64,000 bases of DNA from Candidatus Heimdallarchaeota archaeon B3_Heim (GCA_003144275.1 NJBF01000001.1:1-64000); one strand, 5' to 3'; positions 43,669 through 52,813 are shown, counted from the stretch's first letter. Notes: generated by a model from the sequence alone, not told the origin. Program-made: numbers and translations.

Positions 43669-44325
43669 TTACTCAAACGCGATTGAATAAATGCCGACTT
43701 GAGGTTCAAAGAATTCACCAGACTCCAATAATTCTGTAATTGCATCATAAATTTGCGCCTCATCAATATTTGGTAGTTTTACAACAATGTTGTCCATTGT
43801 AACACCATTTCCTTGGTCTAATTGTTTGACAAGCGTTTTTAGTTTATTTTTTAAATCTTCTAGTGATGCAACACCAAGATCAATTCCTTCAACGACCGCA
43901 GATTTTACTTTGATCTCTGTATCAATGTGTTGGCGCTGTTGAACAATTTTTAATTTGTGATATGTAAACCAATTATCATCCTTGATATTTTCTACAATAT
44001 CAGGAGTAATAAAAACATCTACTGTATCGTCTCGTTCAGAAATTTGAATTTGCCCAAGTATTTCGACTTTATCCCACTGAGAAATAGATTCGATACTACC
44101 ATCCCAAGCTTTTACCATTGTAGCTCCACTCCCGTCTTCAGTTTTTAATCCAACATAATTATTTTCTCCCTCGTATTTCTCAGTTACAACACCAACTATC
44201 CATATCCGGAACAGAGTTGATCCATCAGCAGTGATTAAACGCCAACGTTCTTCACTATCCTTTGTAACTTCTGCACTATTTATGTTCTGAATTTTGACTC
44301 GTTTATAGGGAGATCGTCTTTTCAT
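43669..44325 (-). CDS. RPA32-like single-strand DNA-binding protein
   Basis: One OB fold (FRIWIVGVVTEKYEGENNYVGLKTEDGSG, WDKVEILGQIQISE) followed by a C-terminal winged helix (VVKLPNIDEAQIYDAITELLESGEFFEPQVGIYSI), the layout of RPA32. It should bind single-stranded DNA together with a larger RPA subunit not in the window. A TTG- or ATG-started frame opens at 44358, overlapping ndk by 8 bases; the ATG at 44325 (MKRRSPYKR) is preferred as the family N-terminus. It probably shares a transcript with ndk. Confidence 0.85.
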   Translation of the reverse strand: MKRRSPYKRVKIQNINSAEVTKDSEERWRLITADGSTLFRIWIVGVVTEKYEGENNYVGLKTEDGSGATMVKAWDGSIESISQWDKVEILGQIQISERDDTVDVFITPDIVENIKDDNWFTYHKLKIVQQRQHIDTEIKVKSAVVEGIDLGVASLEDLKNKLKTLVKQLDQGNGVTMDNIVVKLPNIDEAQIYDAITELLESGEFFEPQVGIYSIAFE

Positions 44326-44350
44326 CTGTATTCTCTCATATATTCTGAGT

Positions 44351-44836
44351 TTATTCAACCCAAGACTTGTTAATTAGATCAAATGATACGTAGTCTTCAT
44401 TTTCAAATAGTACACCTAACTCATATAGTGCCCTTTCAGGTTTATCTGACGAATGAACAATATTTTTTGTTAAATCAATACCCAAATCACCACGGATAGT
44501 TCCAGGTTCAGCTTCAGGTGAGTTAGTCGCTCCCGCTAATTTTCTTACGATCTTAACGCAATTTTTTCCTTGAATTGAGATAGTAACTAAAGGACCTGAA
44601 AGAATAAAAGATTTCAGTAGTGGATAAAAACCTTTTTCAACATGAATGTCATATAATTTATCTACATCATCCTCTGTCAATTTAATCATTTTTAAAGCAT
44701 TTATCTTTAAACCCTTTCTTTCAATGCGGGAAATAATTTCTCCTATTAAACCTCTCTGCACTGCGTCTGGTTTAATTACCAATAATGTATTTTCTGTCAT
44801 TTTTTCACACGATTCCTCAGTCACTTCGAGATTCAT
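44351..44836 (-). CDS. ndk: Nucleoside-diphosphate kinase
   Basis: Exchanges phosphate between nucleoside tri- and diphosphates. The catalytic histidine is His128 in NIVHSSD, and the typical LLVIKPDAVQRGLIGEII, ATNSPEAEPGTIRGDLG and RALYELGVLFE are present. The first 12 residues are unlike the family, and an ATG at 44800 (MTENTLLVIKPD) may be the true start. It precedes the RPA32-like gene, joining nucleotide supply with single-strand DNA binding. Confidence 0.95.
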   Translation of the reverse strand: MNLEVTEESCEKMTENTLLVIKPDAVQRGLIGEIISRIERKGLKINALKMIKLTEDDVDKLYDIHVEKGFYPLLKSFILSGPLVTISIQGKNCVKIVRKLAGATNSPEAEPGTIRGDLGIDLTKNIVHSSDKPERALYELGVLFENEDYVSFDLINKSWVE

Positions 44837-45187
44837 TTGAAATCTTATTGAATGGGAAGAAATGATACTGGTCTTATGAAGATACTGTAAAGGAGAAGAT
44901 GTTATCTTTTTACTGGTTATTGTCTTAAATCAAATTAAAGGTCGAACTAATTAAATAGGGTACTTGTTTTCAACTATAATAACAAATTGGCTTTTTTTGA
45001 TAAATTAAATCACATATCACTTCTCGATTTAAAATCTAGAAAAATAATAGTATCACGTAAAAAATGGAAATCAATAATAATATCACGTAAAAAATGGAAA
45101 TCACTTCGATAAGACTTAATTCTCAATACAGGTCAAAGGAATTTCTAATATTTGAATTTTCGTTATTTAAAATGAAAGGTGGAAATA
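44837..45187. promoter_or_regulatory. Upstream region of the pyrophosphatase gene
   Basis: A 351-base AT-rich gap, divergent between ndk and the membrane pyrophosphatase. It contains a tandem 30-base direct repeat (entered separately). Just before the pyrophosphatase ATG lies AAAGGTGG, a clear Shine-Dalgarno. No small gene was seen. Confidence 0.4.
45044..45103 (+). repeat. Tandem direct repeat, two 30-base units
   Basis: Units 45044-45073 and 45074-45103 differ at one position (G versus A at the seventh base); the shared core is TATCACGTAAAAAATGGAAA and three more bases. They lie head to tail without a spacer, 85-144 bases before the pyrophosphatase ATG. They could be two operator sites or a recent slippage duplication. 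Confidence 0.85.
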
Positions 45188-47611
45188 ATGTTCACAACTT
45201 TTTTGGATTTAGAGCTCATTGAACAGCTTACCCTACTTGTCGTAATTGGTGTTGCCATTATTGCGTTTATCTACTCATGGTGGCTACGTAAAGATGTTCT
45301 CAGCCATGATAAAGGGTCTGAAGAAATGCAACAGGTATGGGAAGCTATCAATGAAGGAGCAAATGCTTATCTGAAACGACAACTCAAAACAATTCTTCCT
45401 ATAGTGCTAATTCTTACGATAGCGCTGTTTTTCAGTGTGTACCTAGTTGAACCCACTGAAGCAGCGAGAGATGAATTTGTTGGACTCGATCCAGTACTAA
45501 TGGTTGCAATAGGACGTACTATAGCATTCATAATGGGAGCATCGTTCTCAATGATGGTAGGTCAATTTGGTATGCGTATTGCAGTTCAAGGAAATCTAAG
45601 AGTAGCTGCTACAGCATCACAGACTACCGATGAATATGGTAACCCAATAGATGTAGGACAGAGATATAGTAAAGCTCTTTCTGTTGCTTATCATGCTGGA
45701 ACTGTTACAGGGATGCTAACCGATGGTTTTGGACTATTGGGTGGTACTCTCATATTTATTATCTTTGGACAGGCAGCACCTGATGCGTTACTTGGTTTTG
45801 GGTTCGGTGGAACCATTCTAGCTCTATTCATGAGAGTTGGAGGAGGTATTTACACTAAAGCTGCTGATGTAGGAGCAGATCTCGTTGGCAAGGTCGAAAA
45901 AGATATTCCAGAAGATGATCCTCGAAATGCTGGGGTCATTGCTGATTTAGTTGGAGATAATGTAGGCGACTGCGCTGGTATGGCTGCAGATATTTTTGAG
46001 TCGTACGAAGTAACCATTGTTTCTTCCTTAATATTAGGACTAGTGCTTTTTCATATAGATGGACGAATCGTTTGGATTATGTTTCCATTAATAGTCCGAG
46101 CTGTGGGCGTAATCAGTTCGATTGTAGGTACTTATGCAGTCGCATTATGGAAAACACCTGATGCAGAAAAAGCTATGTTCCAATCCTATGAGATTTCTAG
46201 CGCTATCACGATTATTACTTCGATGTTCATAGCTACATTTTATGCTGGTGACTGGAGACTCGGCTTCCTAATAGCTGTAGGAGTCTTACTTGCAGTCTCT
46301 TTCAATCCAATTACAGCTCGTTTCACTGCAAAAGCTGGAGGACCAGTTGTAGAGGTATTTGAATCAACTGAAGGAGGGCCAGCAACTACTATTCTAAGCG
46401 GTTTAGCATTAGGTTATGAAAGCAGTGTATGGGCGGTTGTTGCTATCTCTATATCTTTCATTTTTGCGATCATAACTTATGCGATTTTCCCTGATAATAC
46501 AGGATTGCCCCTTATTGATGGATTATCTAATAATCTGACTGTTTTGCCAGAACATGTAGGGGAAGCTATTCTTTACGGAATTGCATTAATAGGCATTGGT
46601 ATGCTCTCTCATACAGGGAATAACGTTGCAATGGATTCCTTTGGACCAATTAGCGACAATGCTCAAGGTATCGCTGAAATGACTGGTATGGACGAAGAAT
46701 CGAGACATGTCTTAGAAGAATTAGATGCAGTTGGAAATACTACGAAAGCGATTACAAAAGGTGTCGCAATCGCGTCTGCAGTTATTGCTTCGGTAAGCCT
46801 TTTTGCATCTTTTGTAGTAGACGTTGGACGCGTTGCCACTAATTTGGGAATTCCCAGTCCGCTCGCAAATGGATTACGTATCAACATACCCGCAGTATTT
46901 GTAGGTCTTCTTATTGGAGCTGCACTTCCATGGCTTTTTTCAGCTTTCAATATCAGAGCCGTAAATCGGGCAGCTGGTCAAACAATCCGAGAAGTTCGTC
47001 GACAATTTAAAATTCCAGGGATTATGGAAGGTACTAAGAAACCTAATTATGGAAAAGTTGTGAATATTGTAACGGCGGCAGCTCAAAAGGAACTGATCAG
47101 CTTAACAATAATTGCAGTCAGTGTACCTATTTTCATGGCAATATTCTTTTCAATCGCCCTTGGACAAGTAAACAATCCTGGTTTAATCGGGTCTGGTGTT
47201 GAAGTACTAGGTGGTTTTCAAGCAGGAATAATTGTTAGTGGACAATTATTAGCAGTTTACATGTCTAATGCTGGTGGAGCATGGGATAACGCCAAGAAAG
47301 CTATCGAAGACGAGCCTAGAGACTTAGAAAAGAATACAGGTAAGGGATCAGAACGTCACAAGGCTGGTGTCGTTGGAGACACAGTCGGTGACCCATTGAA
47401 AGATACAGCTGGTCCAGCGTTGAATCCTATGATAAAAGTAATTAACCTGATTAGTCTTATTATTGCTCCGCTGTTAGTTCAATCTTCTCAGGATTCTACA
47501 CTACAGATGATTTTAGCAGCTGTCGGTGCATTACTTTTCGTGGCTTTTGTCTGGGCTTATTTGAAAAGTTCCCGAAAATCGGCAATAGTTTTTGACACTG
47601 AAGATGAATAA
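45188..47611 (+). CDS. hppA: Membrane-bound proton-translocating pyrophosphatase
   Basis: Couples PPi hydrolysis to ion pumping through ~16 transmembrane helices. Substrate-site motifs are present: DVGADLVGKVEKDIPEDDPRN, GDNVGDCAGMAADIFESYE and GDTVGDPLKDTAGPALNP. The subclass marker is GNTTKAITKG: the Lys (instead of Ala in GNTTAA) is typical of K+-independent, H+-pumping enzymes. The frame opens at a GTG at 45179, but that GTG lies within the Shine-Dalgarno AAAGGTGG, so the ATG at 45188 is the start. The gene stands alone, with a repeat upstream and an oligo-T terminator downstream. Confidence 0.96.
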   Translation: MFTTFLDLELIEQLTLLVVIGVAIIAFIYSWWLRKDVLSHDKGSEEMQQVWEAINEGANAYLKRQLKTILPIVLILTIALFFSVYLVEPTEAARDEFVGLDPVLMVAIGRTIAFIMGASFSMMVGQFGMRIAVQGNLRVAATASQTTDEYGNPIDVGQRYSKALSVAYHAGTVTGMLTDGFGLLGGTLIFIIFGQAAPDALLGFGFGGTILALFMRVGGGIYTKAADVGADLVGKVEKDIPEDDPRNAGVIADLVGDNVGDCAGMAADIFESYEVTIVSSLILGLVLFHIDGRIVWIMFPLIVRAVGVISSIVGTYAVALWKTPDAEKAMFQSYEISSAITIITSMFIATFYAGDWRLGFLIAVGVLLAVSFNPITARFTAKAGGPVVEVFESTEGGPATTILSGLALGYESSVWAVVAISISFIFAIITYAIFPDNTGLPLIDGLSNNLTVLPEHVGEAILYGIALIGIGMLSHTGNNVAMDSFGPISDNAQGIAEMTGMDEESRHVLEELDAVGNTTKAITKGVAIASAVIASVSLFASFVVDVGRVATNLGIPSPLANGLRINIPAVFVGLLIGAALPWLFSAFNIRAVNRAAGQTIREVRRQFKIPGIMEGTKKPNYGKVVNIVTAAAQKELISLTIIAVSVPIFMAIFFSIALGQVNNPGLIGSGVEVLGGFQAGIIVSGQLLAVYMSNAGGAWDNAKKAIEDEPRDLEKNTGKGSERHKAGVVGDTVGDPLKDTAGPALNPMIKVINLISLIIAPLLVQSSQDSTLQMILAAVGALLFVAFVWAYLKSSRKSAIVFDTEDE

Positions 47612-47643
47612 ACTTCAAACTCCCCTGAAGTATTCATCCTCCC

Positions 47644-47660
47644 TTTTTTTTCCTTTTTTT
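47644..47660 (+). terminator. Oligo-T terminator after the pyrophosphatase gene
   Basis: Two T runs (8 and 7 bases) separated by CC, about 33 bases after the stop codon. Archaeal polymerase stops on such T tracts without a hairpin. The next gene starts 127 bases further and opens a separate operon. Confidence 0.6.
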
Positions 47661-47787
47661 ATTGCTTTAGTCAATTCTCGAAACATACTCTCACTTGGAA
47701 AGACTCAATAGTCTAATAAACAAAGCCTTTAATGATTCTATTTTCGGTATAGCTGAACTAAGGTCAGTGGAAAGAGGTACTGGATAA

Positions 47788-48333
47788 ATGTATTATTTGA
47801 CTCAAATCCGTGAAACTATTCGAATTCCCCCCAATAGATTTGGACAACCTCTAGAGGAGGTAATTCTGGATATCTCAAGAACGAAGAATGAAACTACAAT
47901 TGGAGGAGATGTGGGAATGATTGTCGCGATTTTGTCGGTAAATGAGATTTCACCTGGTAGGATTGTACCTGGTGATGGAGCAACTTTTCACGATGTAGAA
48001 TATCAGGCGATTTCTTTTCGTCCTTTAGACGATGAAGTAACTGAAGGTGAAGTAGTTGAAACAACTAAATTTGGATTCTTCATGCGAATAGGGTGTACTG
48101 ATGCTTTAGCACATATCAGTCAAATCGCTGATGAATATTTTCAAATGTCATCCCGTTCTTCAGGTGTTTTAGTAGGAAGAGAATCAGGTAGAACTATCAG
48201 GCCTGGAGATTTGGTCCGAGGGAAAATTATTACTGCTACTGTAGACCATGTAAGTATGAAGATCGCAGTAACCATGAAAGGCGAGGGTTTAGGTTTGAAA
48301 ACCTGGATTGACGAAAAAAAAGAGGCGGTTTAA
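47788..48333 (+). CDS. rpoE: RNA polymerase subunit Rpo7 (RpoE)
   Basis: Stalk subunit, homologue of eukaryotic Rpb7. The N-terminal tip domain (MYYLTQIRETIRIPPNRFG) and the S1 domain (GEVVETTKFGFFMRIGCTDALAHISQI, RGKIITATVDHVSMKIAVTM) are typical, and 181 residues is the normal size. It is followed without a gap by Spt4, the conserved archaeal order. First gene of the superoperon extending to PAC2. Confidence 0.96.
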   Translation: MYYLTQIRETIRIPPNRFGQPLEEVILDISRTKNETTIGGDVGMIVAILSVNEISPGRIVPGDGATFHDVEYQAISFRPLDDEVTEGEVVETTKFGFFMRIGCTDALAHISQIADEYFQMSSRSSGVLVGRESGRTIRPGDLVRGKIITATVDHVSMKIAVTMKGEGLGLKTWIDEKKEAV

Positions 48334-48528
48334 TTGGTAAAAATCAAAGCTTGTAAGAAATGTAATAGCATAGTTCATGGAGAGGAAGTTTGTCCAATTT
48401 GTAAAACGCATAATCATTTATCAAAAAGCTTCGTAGGTATGGTCATTATCCGATCACCCCAAGGTAGTAAGATCGCGCGAAGATTGAATATAAATCGTCC
48501 TGGAAAATATGCAATTAAAGTTCGTTGA
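48334..48528 (+). CDS. spt4: Transcription elongation factor Spt4 (RpoE2)
   Basis: Small zinc protein that pairs with Spt5. Zinc ligands are in ACKKCNSI and VCPICKTHNHL, followed by SFVGMVIIRSPQGSKIARRL and the typical PGKYAIKVR end. Starts with TTG immediately after the rpo7 stop codon. Its stop overlaps the next start (TTGA). Spt5 is not in the window. Confidence 0.94.
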   Translation: MVKIKACKKCNSIVHGEEVCPICKTHNHLSKSFVGMVIIRSPQGSKIARRLNINRPGKYAIKVR

Positions 48529-49121
48529 GGGAACTTATTGTGGGATATAAACTCCCAGTTACACTTCGAAAATCATTTCGAGCCCCCATTGGAGAATTAT
48601 TCATTGGAGATCATTCTATATCTGCTAAAAATGCAATAGAATATATAAAAAAGATCAATAGGGGACTTACTATTGCTATTGGGGATGTCTGTGCAAAATC
48701 TCTCCTTAACCAAGGGTTCCATCCCAATATCATTGTTTTTGATGAAAAAACACAACGTACTAAGAAAATTTCACTTGATCTTAAACACTATTCACTAAAA
48801 GATGTATACAATCCAAAAGAATGGATCTTGGAAAGCGCAATTCATGAAATAAAAAATGCAATAGCTTTTTGTACTTCCAACAAATGCCGCATAGCAGTTA
48901 GGATTGACGGTGAAGAGGATCTATTAATCATCCCAGCGATAATTTCTCTACCTCTTGGAAGTGTAGTGATTTATGGACAACCTCCTGTTACCACTGAAGA
49001 AGGCATTGTGGTAGCGTTAATAACTTCTTCCCTGAAGAACATAATCCAAGATATATTGAGAAAATTCGAATTTCATGAGGAATACATAGATGGAAATCAC
49101 CATTACAGAAGAAAAACATAA
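48525..49121 (+). CDS. GTP-dependent dephospho-CoA kinase (DUF359)
   Basis: Last enzyme of archaeal coenzyme A synthesis, of the DUF359 family shown in Thermococcus to phosphorylate dephospho-CoA with GTP. Family features: FIGDHSISAKNAIEYI, TIAIGDVCAKSLLNQGFHPNIIVFDEKTQR (GDxxS/A-x-L and PdI-x-x-x-D-x-K-T-x-R), RIDGEEDLLIIPAI and GSVVIYGQPPVTTEEGIVV. The TTG start overlaps the Spt4 stop, and its end overlaps the S24e gene by 32 bases, so the string is tightly coupled. Confidence 0.9.
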   Translation: MRELIVGYKLPVTLRKSFRAPIGELFIGDHSISAKNAIEYIKKINRGLTIAIGDVCAKSLLNQGFHPNIIVFDEKTQRTKKISLDLKHYSLKDVYNPKEWILESAIHEIKNAIAFCTSNKCRIAVRIDGEEDLLIIPAIISLPLGSVVIYGQPPVTTEEGIVVALITSSLKNIIQDILRKFEFHEEYIDGNHHYRRKT

Positions 49122-49392
49122 TCCCCTCATTGGCCGAAATGAAATTAAGGCACTAATTACTCATCTTGGTGAGATCACACCAACCAGAGAGGCAGTACGT
49201 TCCAAAATTGCAGCACAATTAAACTTTGATCTCGATCGTGTGGTAATTCAGAATATAATTGGTCATTTTGGTGAACCAAAATCTCAACTAATTGCTCATT
49301 GTTATGATAATTCTGATGATGTTTATGTTTTCGAACCTAAATTCCGTCTTAAGAGAAATAAAATCATCTCAAATGATCAAAAAGAGGGTTAA
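49090..49392 (+). CDS. Ribosomal protein S24e
   Basis: Small-subunit protein with the start MEITITEEKHNPLIGRNEI, TPTREAVRSKIAAQLNFD and VIQNIIGHFG, all typical of S24e. 100 residues. Its first 32 bases lie within the end of the dephospho-CoA kinase gene, an overlap long but common in this archaeal operon. S27ae follows 4 bases after the stop. Confidence 0.95.
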   Translation: MEITITEEKHNPLIGRNEIKALITHLGEITPTREAVRSKIAAQLNFDLDRVVIQNIIGHFGEPKSQLIAHCYDNSDDVYVFEPKFRLKRNKIISNDQKEG

Positions 49393-49396
49393 CTAA

Positions 49397-49558
49397 ATGC
49401 CAGTTCGTAGAAATCCAGTCCAATCATATTACAAAGTTGATTATAAGAAAGGTACAATTAAGAGAACCAACAAGTTTTGCCCAAGATGCAAGGGATCTTT
49501 TTTGGCTAAACATAAGAATAGAGCATCTTGTGGACTGTGTGGTTATACAGAATTTTAA
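49397..49558 (+). CDS. Ribosomal protein S27ae
   Basis: A 53-residue gene. The protein has [20 protein letters not shown], then zinc ligands in FCPRCKGSF and [10 protein letters not shown]. In eukaryotes this protein is made as a C-terminal extension of ubiquitin; here it is free and 42 kb from the ubiquitin gene. It lies between S24e and kae1 as in many archaea. Confidence 0.95.
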   Translation: MPVRRNPVQSYYKVDYKKGTIKRTNKFCPRCKGSFLAKHKNRASCGLCGYTEF

Positions 49559-49579
49559 TCTTTAGATCATGAAGCTAGT

Positions 49580-50572
49580 ATGGCATCTACTGAACCCATC
49601 ATTTTAGGGCTTGAAGGGACAGCTCATACAGCTGGGGTAGCTGTGATTCAAGGAACTCAAATCCTTGCAAATGAATCCGCAACATATTTTCCACCTCAAG
49701 GTGGAATTCATCCACGAGAAGCTGCTACCTACCTTGCTAAGCAATTTCCCATCCTTCTTAAAAAAATATTTCAAAAATTACAATTCAAACCTGATAAAAT
49801 TGATGGAATTGCATTTTCTCAGGGTCCTGGCTTAGGTCCATGTCTTAGAACTACAGCTACTGTTGCTAGAGCAATTTCCTTAAAACTCAATAAACCACTT
49901 TTAGGAGTAAATCATTGCATTGCTCATGTGGAATTAGGAAGAACCATTACTCCAGCAAACGATCCGCTTGTTCTCTATGTAAGTGGAGGAAACACGCAAC
50001 TAATTACTTTCTTAAATGGGAGATATCGTGTCTTAGGAGAAACTCTAGACATTGCTATTGGAAATGCATTAGATTCATTGGGAAGAGAAATGAATTTACC
50101 CCATCCTGGGGGTCCCCACATTGAGAAACAAGCTCAACAAGGGAAGAATCTTCTATTACTCCCTTATACGATAAAGGGAATGTCGTTCTCCTTCTCAGGT
50201 ATGGTAACTGCAGCAAAGAAATTGATTGCCAATCACTCAACTTCTGACATCTGTTACTCCTTTCAGGAGTATACATTTGCTATACTGGCCGAAGCAACGG
50301 AAAGAGCCCTTTCTTGTACAAAGAAAGGTTCAGTATTATTGACAGGAGGAGTTGCTGCTAATGTCCATTTGCAAAACATCATAAAACTAGTTGCGAAAGA
50401 GCAAGAATCCTTATTTTATGTCGTACCAAGAAATTTAGCAGGAGACAATGGGGTTATGATTGCATTCGCAGGTACTCATCTATTAAAGACAGGAGAAATT
50501 ATCCCTATCAAGAAAAGTCAAGTTAAACCTCGTTGGAGAACTGATCAAGTTCAAGTAGGATGGATCTCATGA
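49580..50572 (+). CDS. kae1: KEOPS subunit Kae1 (tRNA t6A synthesis)
   Basis: Transfers the threonylcarbamoyl group to A37 of ANN-decoding tRNAs. Markers are LGLEGTAHTAGVAVI at the N-terminus (ASKHA fold), the metal site NHCIAHVELGR, YVSGGNTQLI and the C-terminal LTGGVAANVHLQ with GDNGVMIAFAG. Length 330 is normal. The stop overlaps the Bud32 start (ATGA). In some archaea the two are fused; here they are separate. Confidence 0.96.
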   Translation: MASTEPIILGLEGTAHTAGVAVIQGTQILANESATYFPPQGGIHPREAATYLAKQFPILLKKIFQKLQFKPDKIDGIAFSQGPGLGPCLRTTATVARAISLKLNKPLLGVNHCIAHVELGRTITPANDPLVLYVSGGNTQLITFLNGRYRVLGETLDIAIGNALDSLGREMNLPHPGGPHIEKQAQQGKNLLLLPYTIKGMSFSFSGMVTAAKKLIANHSTSDICYSFQEYTFAILAEATERALSCTKKGSVLLTGGVAANVHLQNIIKLVAKEQESLFYVVPRNLAGDNGVMIAFAGTHLLKTGEIIPIKKSQVKPRWRTDQVQVGWIS

Positions 50573-51222
50573 AATTAATACAAGCAGAAAAGATTGCGAA
50601 AGGTGCAGAAGCAGTTATATTTAAGGGAACATTTCTTCAAAGTCCTATTGCTATCAAACATCGCTTACCAAAATCTTATCGCCATCCAGATATTGATAAT
50701 CGTATAAGACTTCACAGGTTAAGATCAGAAGCGAAAGTTATGACTAACGCGCGAAAAATTGGAGTTAGTGTACCTAGTTTATTCGGGGTCGATATTGAGG
50801 ATCATATTCTAATTATTGAATCGCTAAAAGGTAAATTGCTATTCGAGGAGATGAATTCATTACCGATAGACAAACTAGACCCAATTTTCGTCAATCTTGG
50901 GCACCAAATTGGCCTTTTACATAGTAACGATATAATTCATGGTGACTTGACTGTATTTAATGTTCTTATTCAATTAGAAGATAAACCATCTATAATAGAC
51001 TTTGGGCTAGGCAAAATTTCTAATGAATTAGAAGCAAAAGCGGATGATCTGCTTACTTTTTATTCAACTTTAAAAGCAATTCAACCAGCTTCAAATATTC
51101 TCTTCAATACATTTTTAGAAGGGTATCTAAGTGTGTATCCCGAGGGGAAGAACACTTATGAACAAATGAAAAAAATTCGAAGTCGTGCACGATATATCGC
51201 AAGGGAAGATCGCCTTGAATAA
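50569..51222 (+). CDS. bud32: KEOPS subunit Bud32 kinase
   Basis: Small atypical kinase/ATPase that supports Kae1. Seen are KGAEAVIFKG, the catalytic-Lys segment AIKHRLPKSYRHP, RLRSEAKVM, catalytic HGDLTVFNVLI and metal-binding DFGLGKIS. Only the basal kinase lobe elements are present, as usual for Bud32 (about 217 residues). An ATG 9 bases earlier (50560) is possible; the one at 50569, overlapping the kae1 stop, is chosen. Confidence 0.94.
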   Translation: MKLIQAEKIAKGAEAVIFKGTFLQSPIAIKHRLPKSYRHPDIDNRIRLHRLRSEAKVMTNARKIGVSVPSLFGVDIEDHILIIESLKGKLLFEEMNSLPIDKLDPIFVNLGHQIGLLHSNDIIHGDLTVFNVLIQLEDKPSIIDFGLGKISNELEAKADDLLTFYSTLKAIQPASNILFNTFLEGYLSVYPEGKNTYEQMKKIRSRARYIAREDRLE

Positions 51223-51246
51223 TCATATAAAATTGGTGGAAAACGG

Positions 51247-52002
51247 ATGAAATTCAAGATTTTTCATGAAGATCAAAAAATATTAAATCAATGTGAGAGA
51301 TTTATAGCGGGATGGCATGGATTAGGGGAAATAGGATATATTACTGTTTCTCATATAATTGAAAATCTCAAGTTAAAACGAATAGCCACTATCATGTCAA
51401 GTGGAGCTCCTCCATTTATTTCTGTTCAAAACAGTCAATTGAGGCTTCCTTTCGAAATATATGGAAAAGAAGAATACGATTTTGCAATTTTCATTCCTCA
51501 TCTACAGCCGTATCGTCATGTACAAATTGAATTTTCTGAAAAAATGTCTGAATGGATCCTAAAACAAAAAAATTTGTCTGAAGCATATTTCATAGGCGGG
51601 GTGGATGCTCGTTTAAAATCATCAGAGAACGAAATTCAATATATTCCGACAAGAGCTTTTTTAAATTCATCAAAGCTAAATTCAAATTTCATTGAAGAAG
51701 TACAGACGAATTTACTTGATCCAGGGCTATTTGTTGCAGGACCTCTAGCTATTATGCTCGGATATCTTGACATGAGTATGTTTCCTGCAGTAGGACTTTT
51801 GGCCTATGCACAGAGAGAGCGCCCCGATCCATTAGGTGCTGTTGCTACAATTAAGAAACTTAATTATATTTTAAACATTGACATTGATACAAATGAATTA
51901 GTGCAAAATGCTCAAACAATAGAAGAGGAAATTAAACGACAATTAGCCCCTATCGAAGAAAACGAACCTGACAAACTTGCTACAAAACGGATGTATACCT
52001 AG
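51247..52002 (+). CDS. PAC2-family proteasome-assembly-chaperone-like protein
   Basis: Member of the PAC2 family (DUF75 group) related to eukaryotic proteasome assembly chaperones. Typical text: FIAGWHGLGEIGYITVSHII, ISVQNSQLRLPFEIY, AYFIGGVDARL and the C-terminal GPLAIMLGYLDMSMFPAVGLLAYA then DPLGAVATIKKLNYIL. The role in archaea is not proven. It lies 24 bases after bud32 in the same direction. Confidence 0.88.
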   Translation: MKFKIFHEDQKILNQCERFIAGWHGLGEIGYITVSHIIENLKLKRIATIMSSGAPPFISVQNSQLRLPFEIYGKEEYDFAIFIPHLQPYRHVQIEFSEKMSEWILKQKNLSEAYFIGGVDARLKSSENEIQYIPTRAFLNSSKLNSNFIEEVQTNLLDPGLFVAGPLAIMLGYLDMSMFPAVGLLAYAQRERPDPLGAVATIKKLNYILNIDIDTNELVQNAQTIEEEIKRQLAPIEENEPDKLATKRMYT

Positions 52003-52021
52003 AATATCTCAATTTGAGCAA

Positions 52022-52813
52022 TTAACGTCCGTGACGTCGTTTTCGAGATTGATAAGTACGAATAGCTCGCCATAAGTCGATTTTTCTAAACCCTGGAAAA
52101 TACACATCTGCAAAATAAAGCTCACTATATACAGATTGCCAAGTTAGAAAGCCTGACAAACGTTCTTCACCTGATGTTCGAATAATAAGGTCAGGGTCAG
52201 GTATCCCATTGGTGTATAGATGTCGTTCAACTACTAATTCATTAATATCTTCTATGGCCATTTCATTTTTAGCTATTTTTTCTGCTATGGATTTCATTGC
52301 ATCGATCATCTCTGCTCGACCCCCATAACCAATAGCAATGATAAGTGTTGGACCAGGTTTATCGGTTTGAGAACTTTTTTCTGCCCTTTCTATTGCTTGT
52401 TGAACATTCGTCGGTAATGAATGGGTTCGTCCAATAACTTTAATTCTCACATTCCTTTTCTTGAACTCAGGATGATCAATAAGTTCCTTAAAGGTGGATT
52501 CAAATAGATCCATTAACTCATTAACTTCATCCTCTGACCTCTCGAAATTTTCTGTTGAAAAGGCATAGAGAGTGACATATTGAATTTCTAGATCCCAAAA
52601 CCACTCTAAAATTTGTTTGAGCTTGTCACGTCCAAGGCGGTGACCAAAAGTACTCGGGAGCCGTTTCGCACGCGCATAACGCCGATTCCCATCCATGATT
52701 AAAGCAACATGTGTAGGGTGAATGCCTTCTTCAATGCCGCCTTTAATTTGATTCCACAATCTACGTTCATAGAGCTTATATAAAAGTGAATCAAATCGTA
52801 AATTAACTTTCAA
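52022..52813 (-). CDS. uppS: cis-Prenyltransferase (UppS/DHDDS-like)
   Basis: Makes long polyprenyl diphosphate, the lipid carrier (dolichol-type in archaea) for glycan transfer. Signatures: HVALIMDGNRRYARAKRLPSTFGHR with the catalytic Asp of MDGNRR, VTLYAFSTENFERS and the C-terminal DPDLIIRTSGEERLSGFLTWQSVYSELYF. The 263-residue length is normal. A GT2-type glycosyltransferase is encoded 6 kb downstream, but no direct link is evident. Converges with the PAC2 gene. Confidence 0.94.
   Translation of the reverse strand: MKVNLRFDSLLYKLYERRLWNQIKGGIEEGIHPTHVALIMDGNRRYARAKRLPSTFGHRLGRDKLKQILEWFWDLEIQYVTLYAFSTENFERSEDEVNELMDLFESTFKELIDHPEFKKRNVRIKVIGRTHSLPTNVQQAIERAEKSSQTDKPGPTLIIAIGYGGRAEMIDAMKSIAEKIAKNEMAIEDINELVVERHLYTNGIPDPDLIIRTSGEERLSGFLTWQSVYSELYFADVYFPGFRKIDLWRAIRTYQSRKRRHGR

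Noticed and set aside
45044..45103. Possible CRISPR array
   Set aside because: Only two repeat units, head to tail with no spacer and no cas genes nearby.
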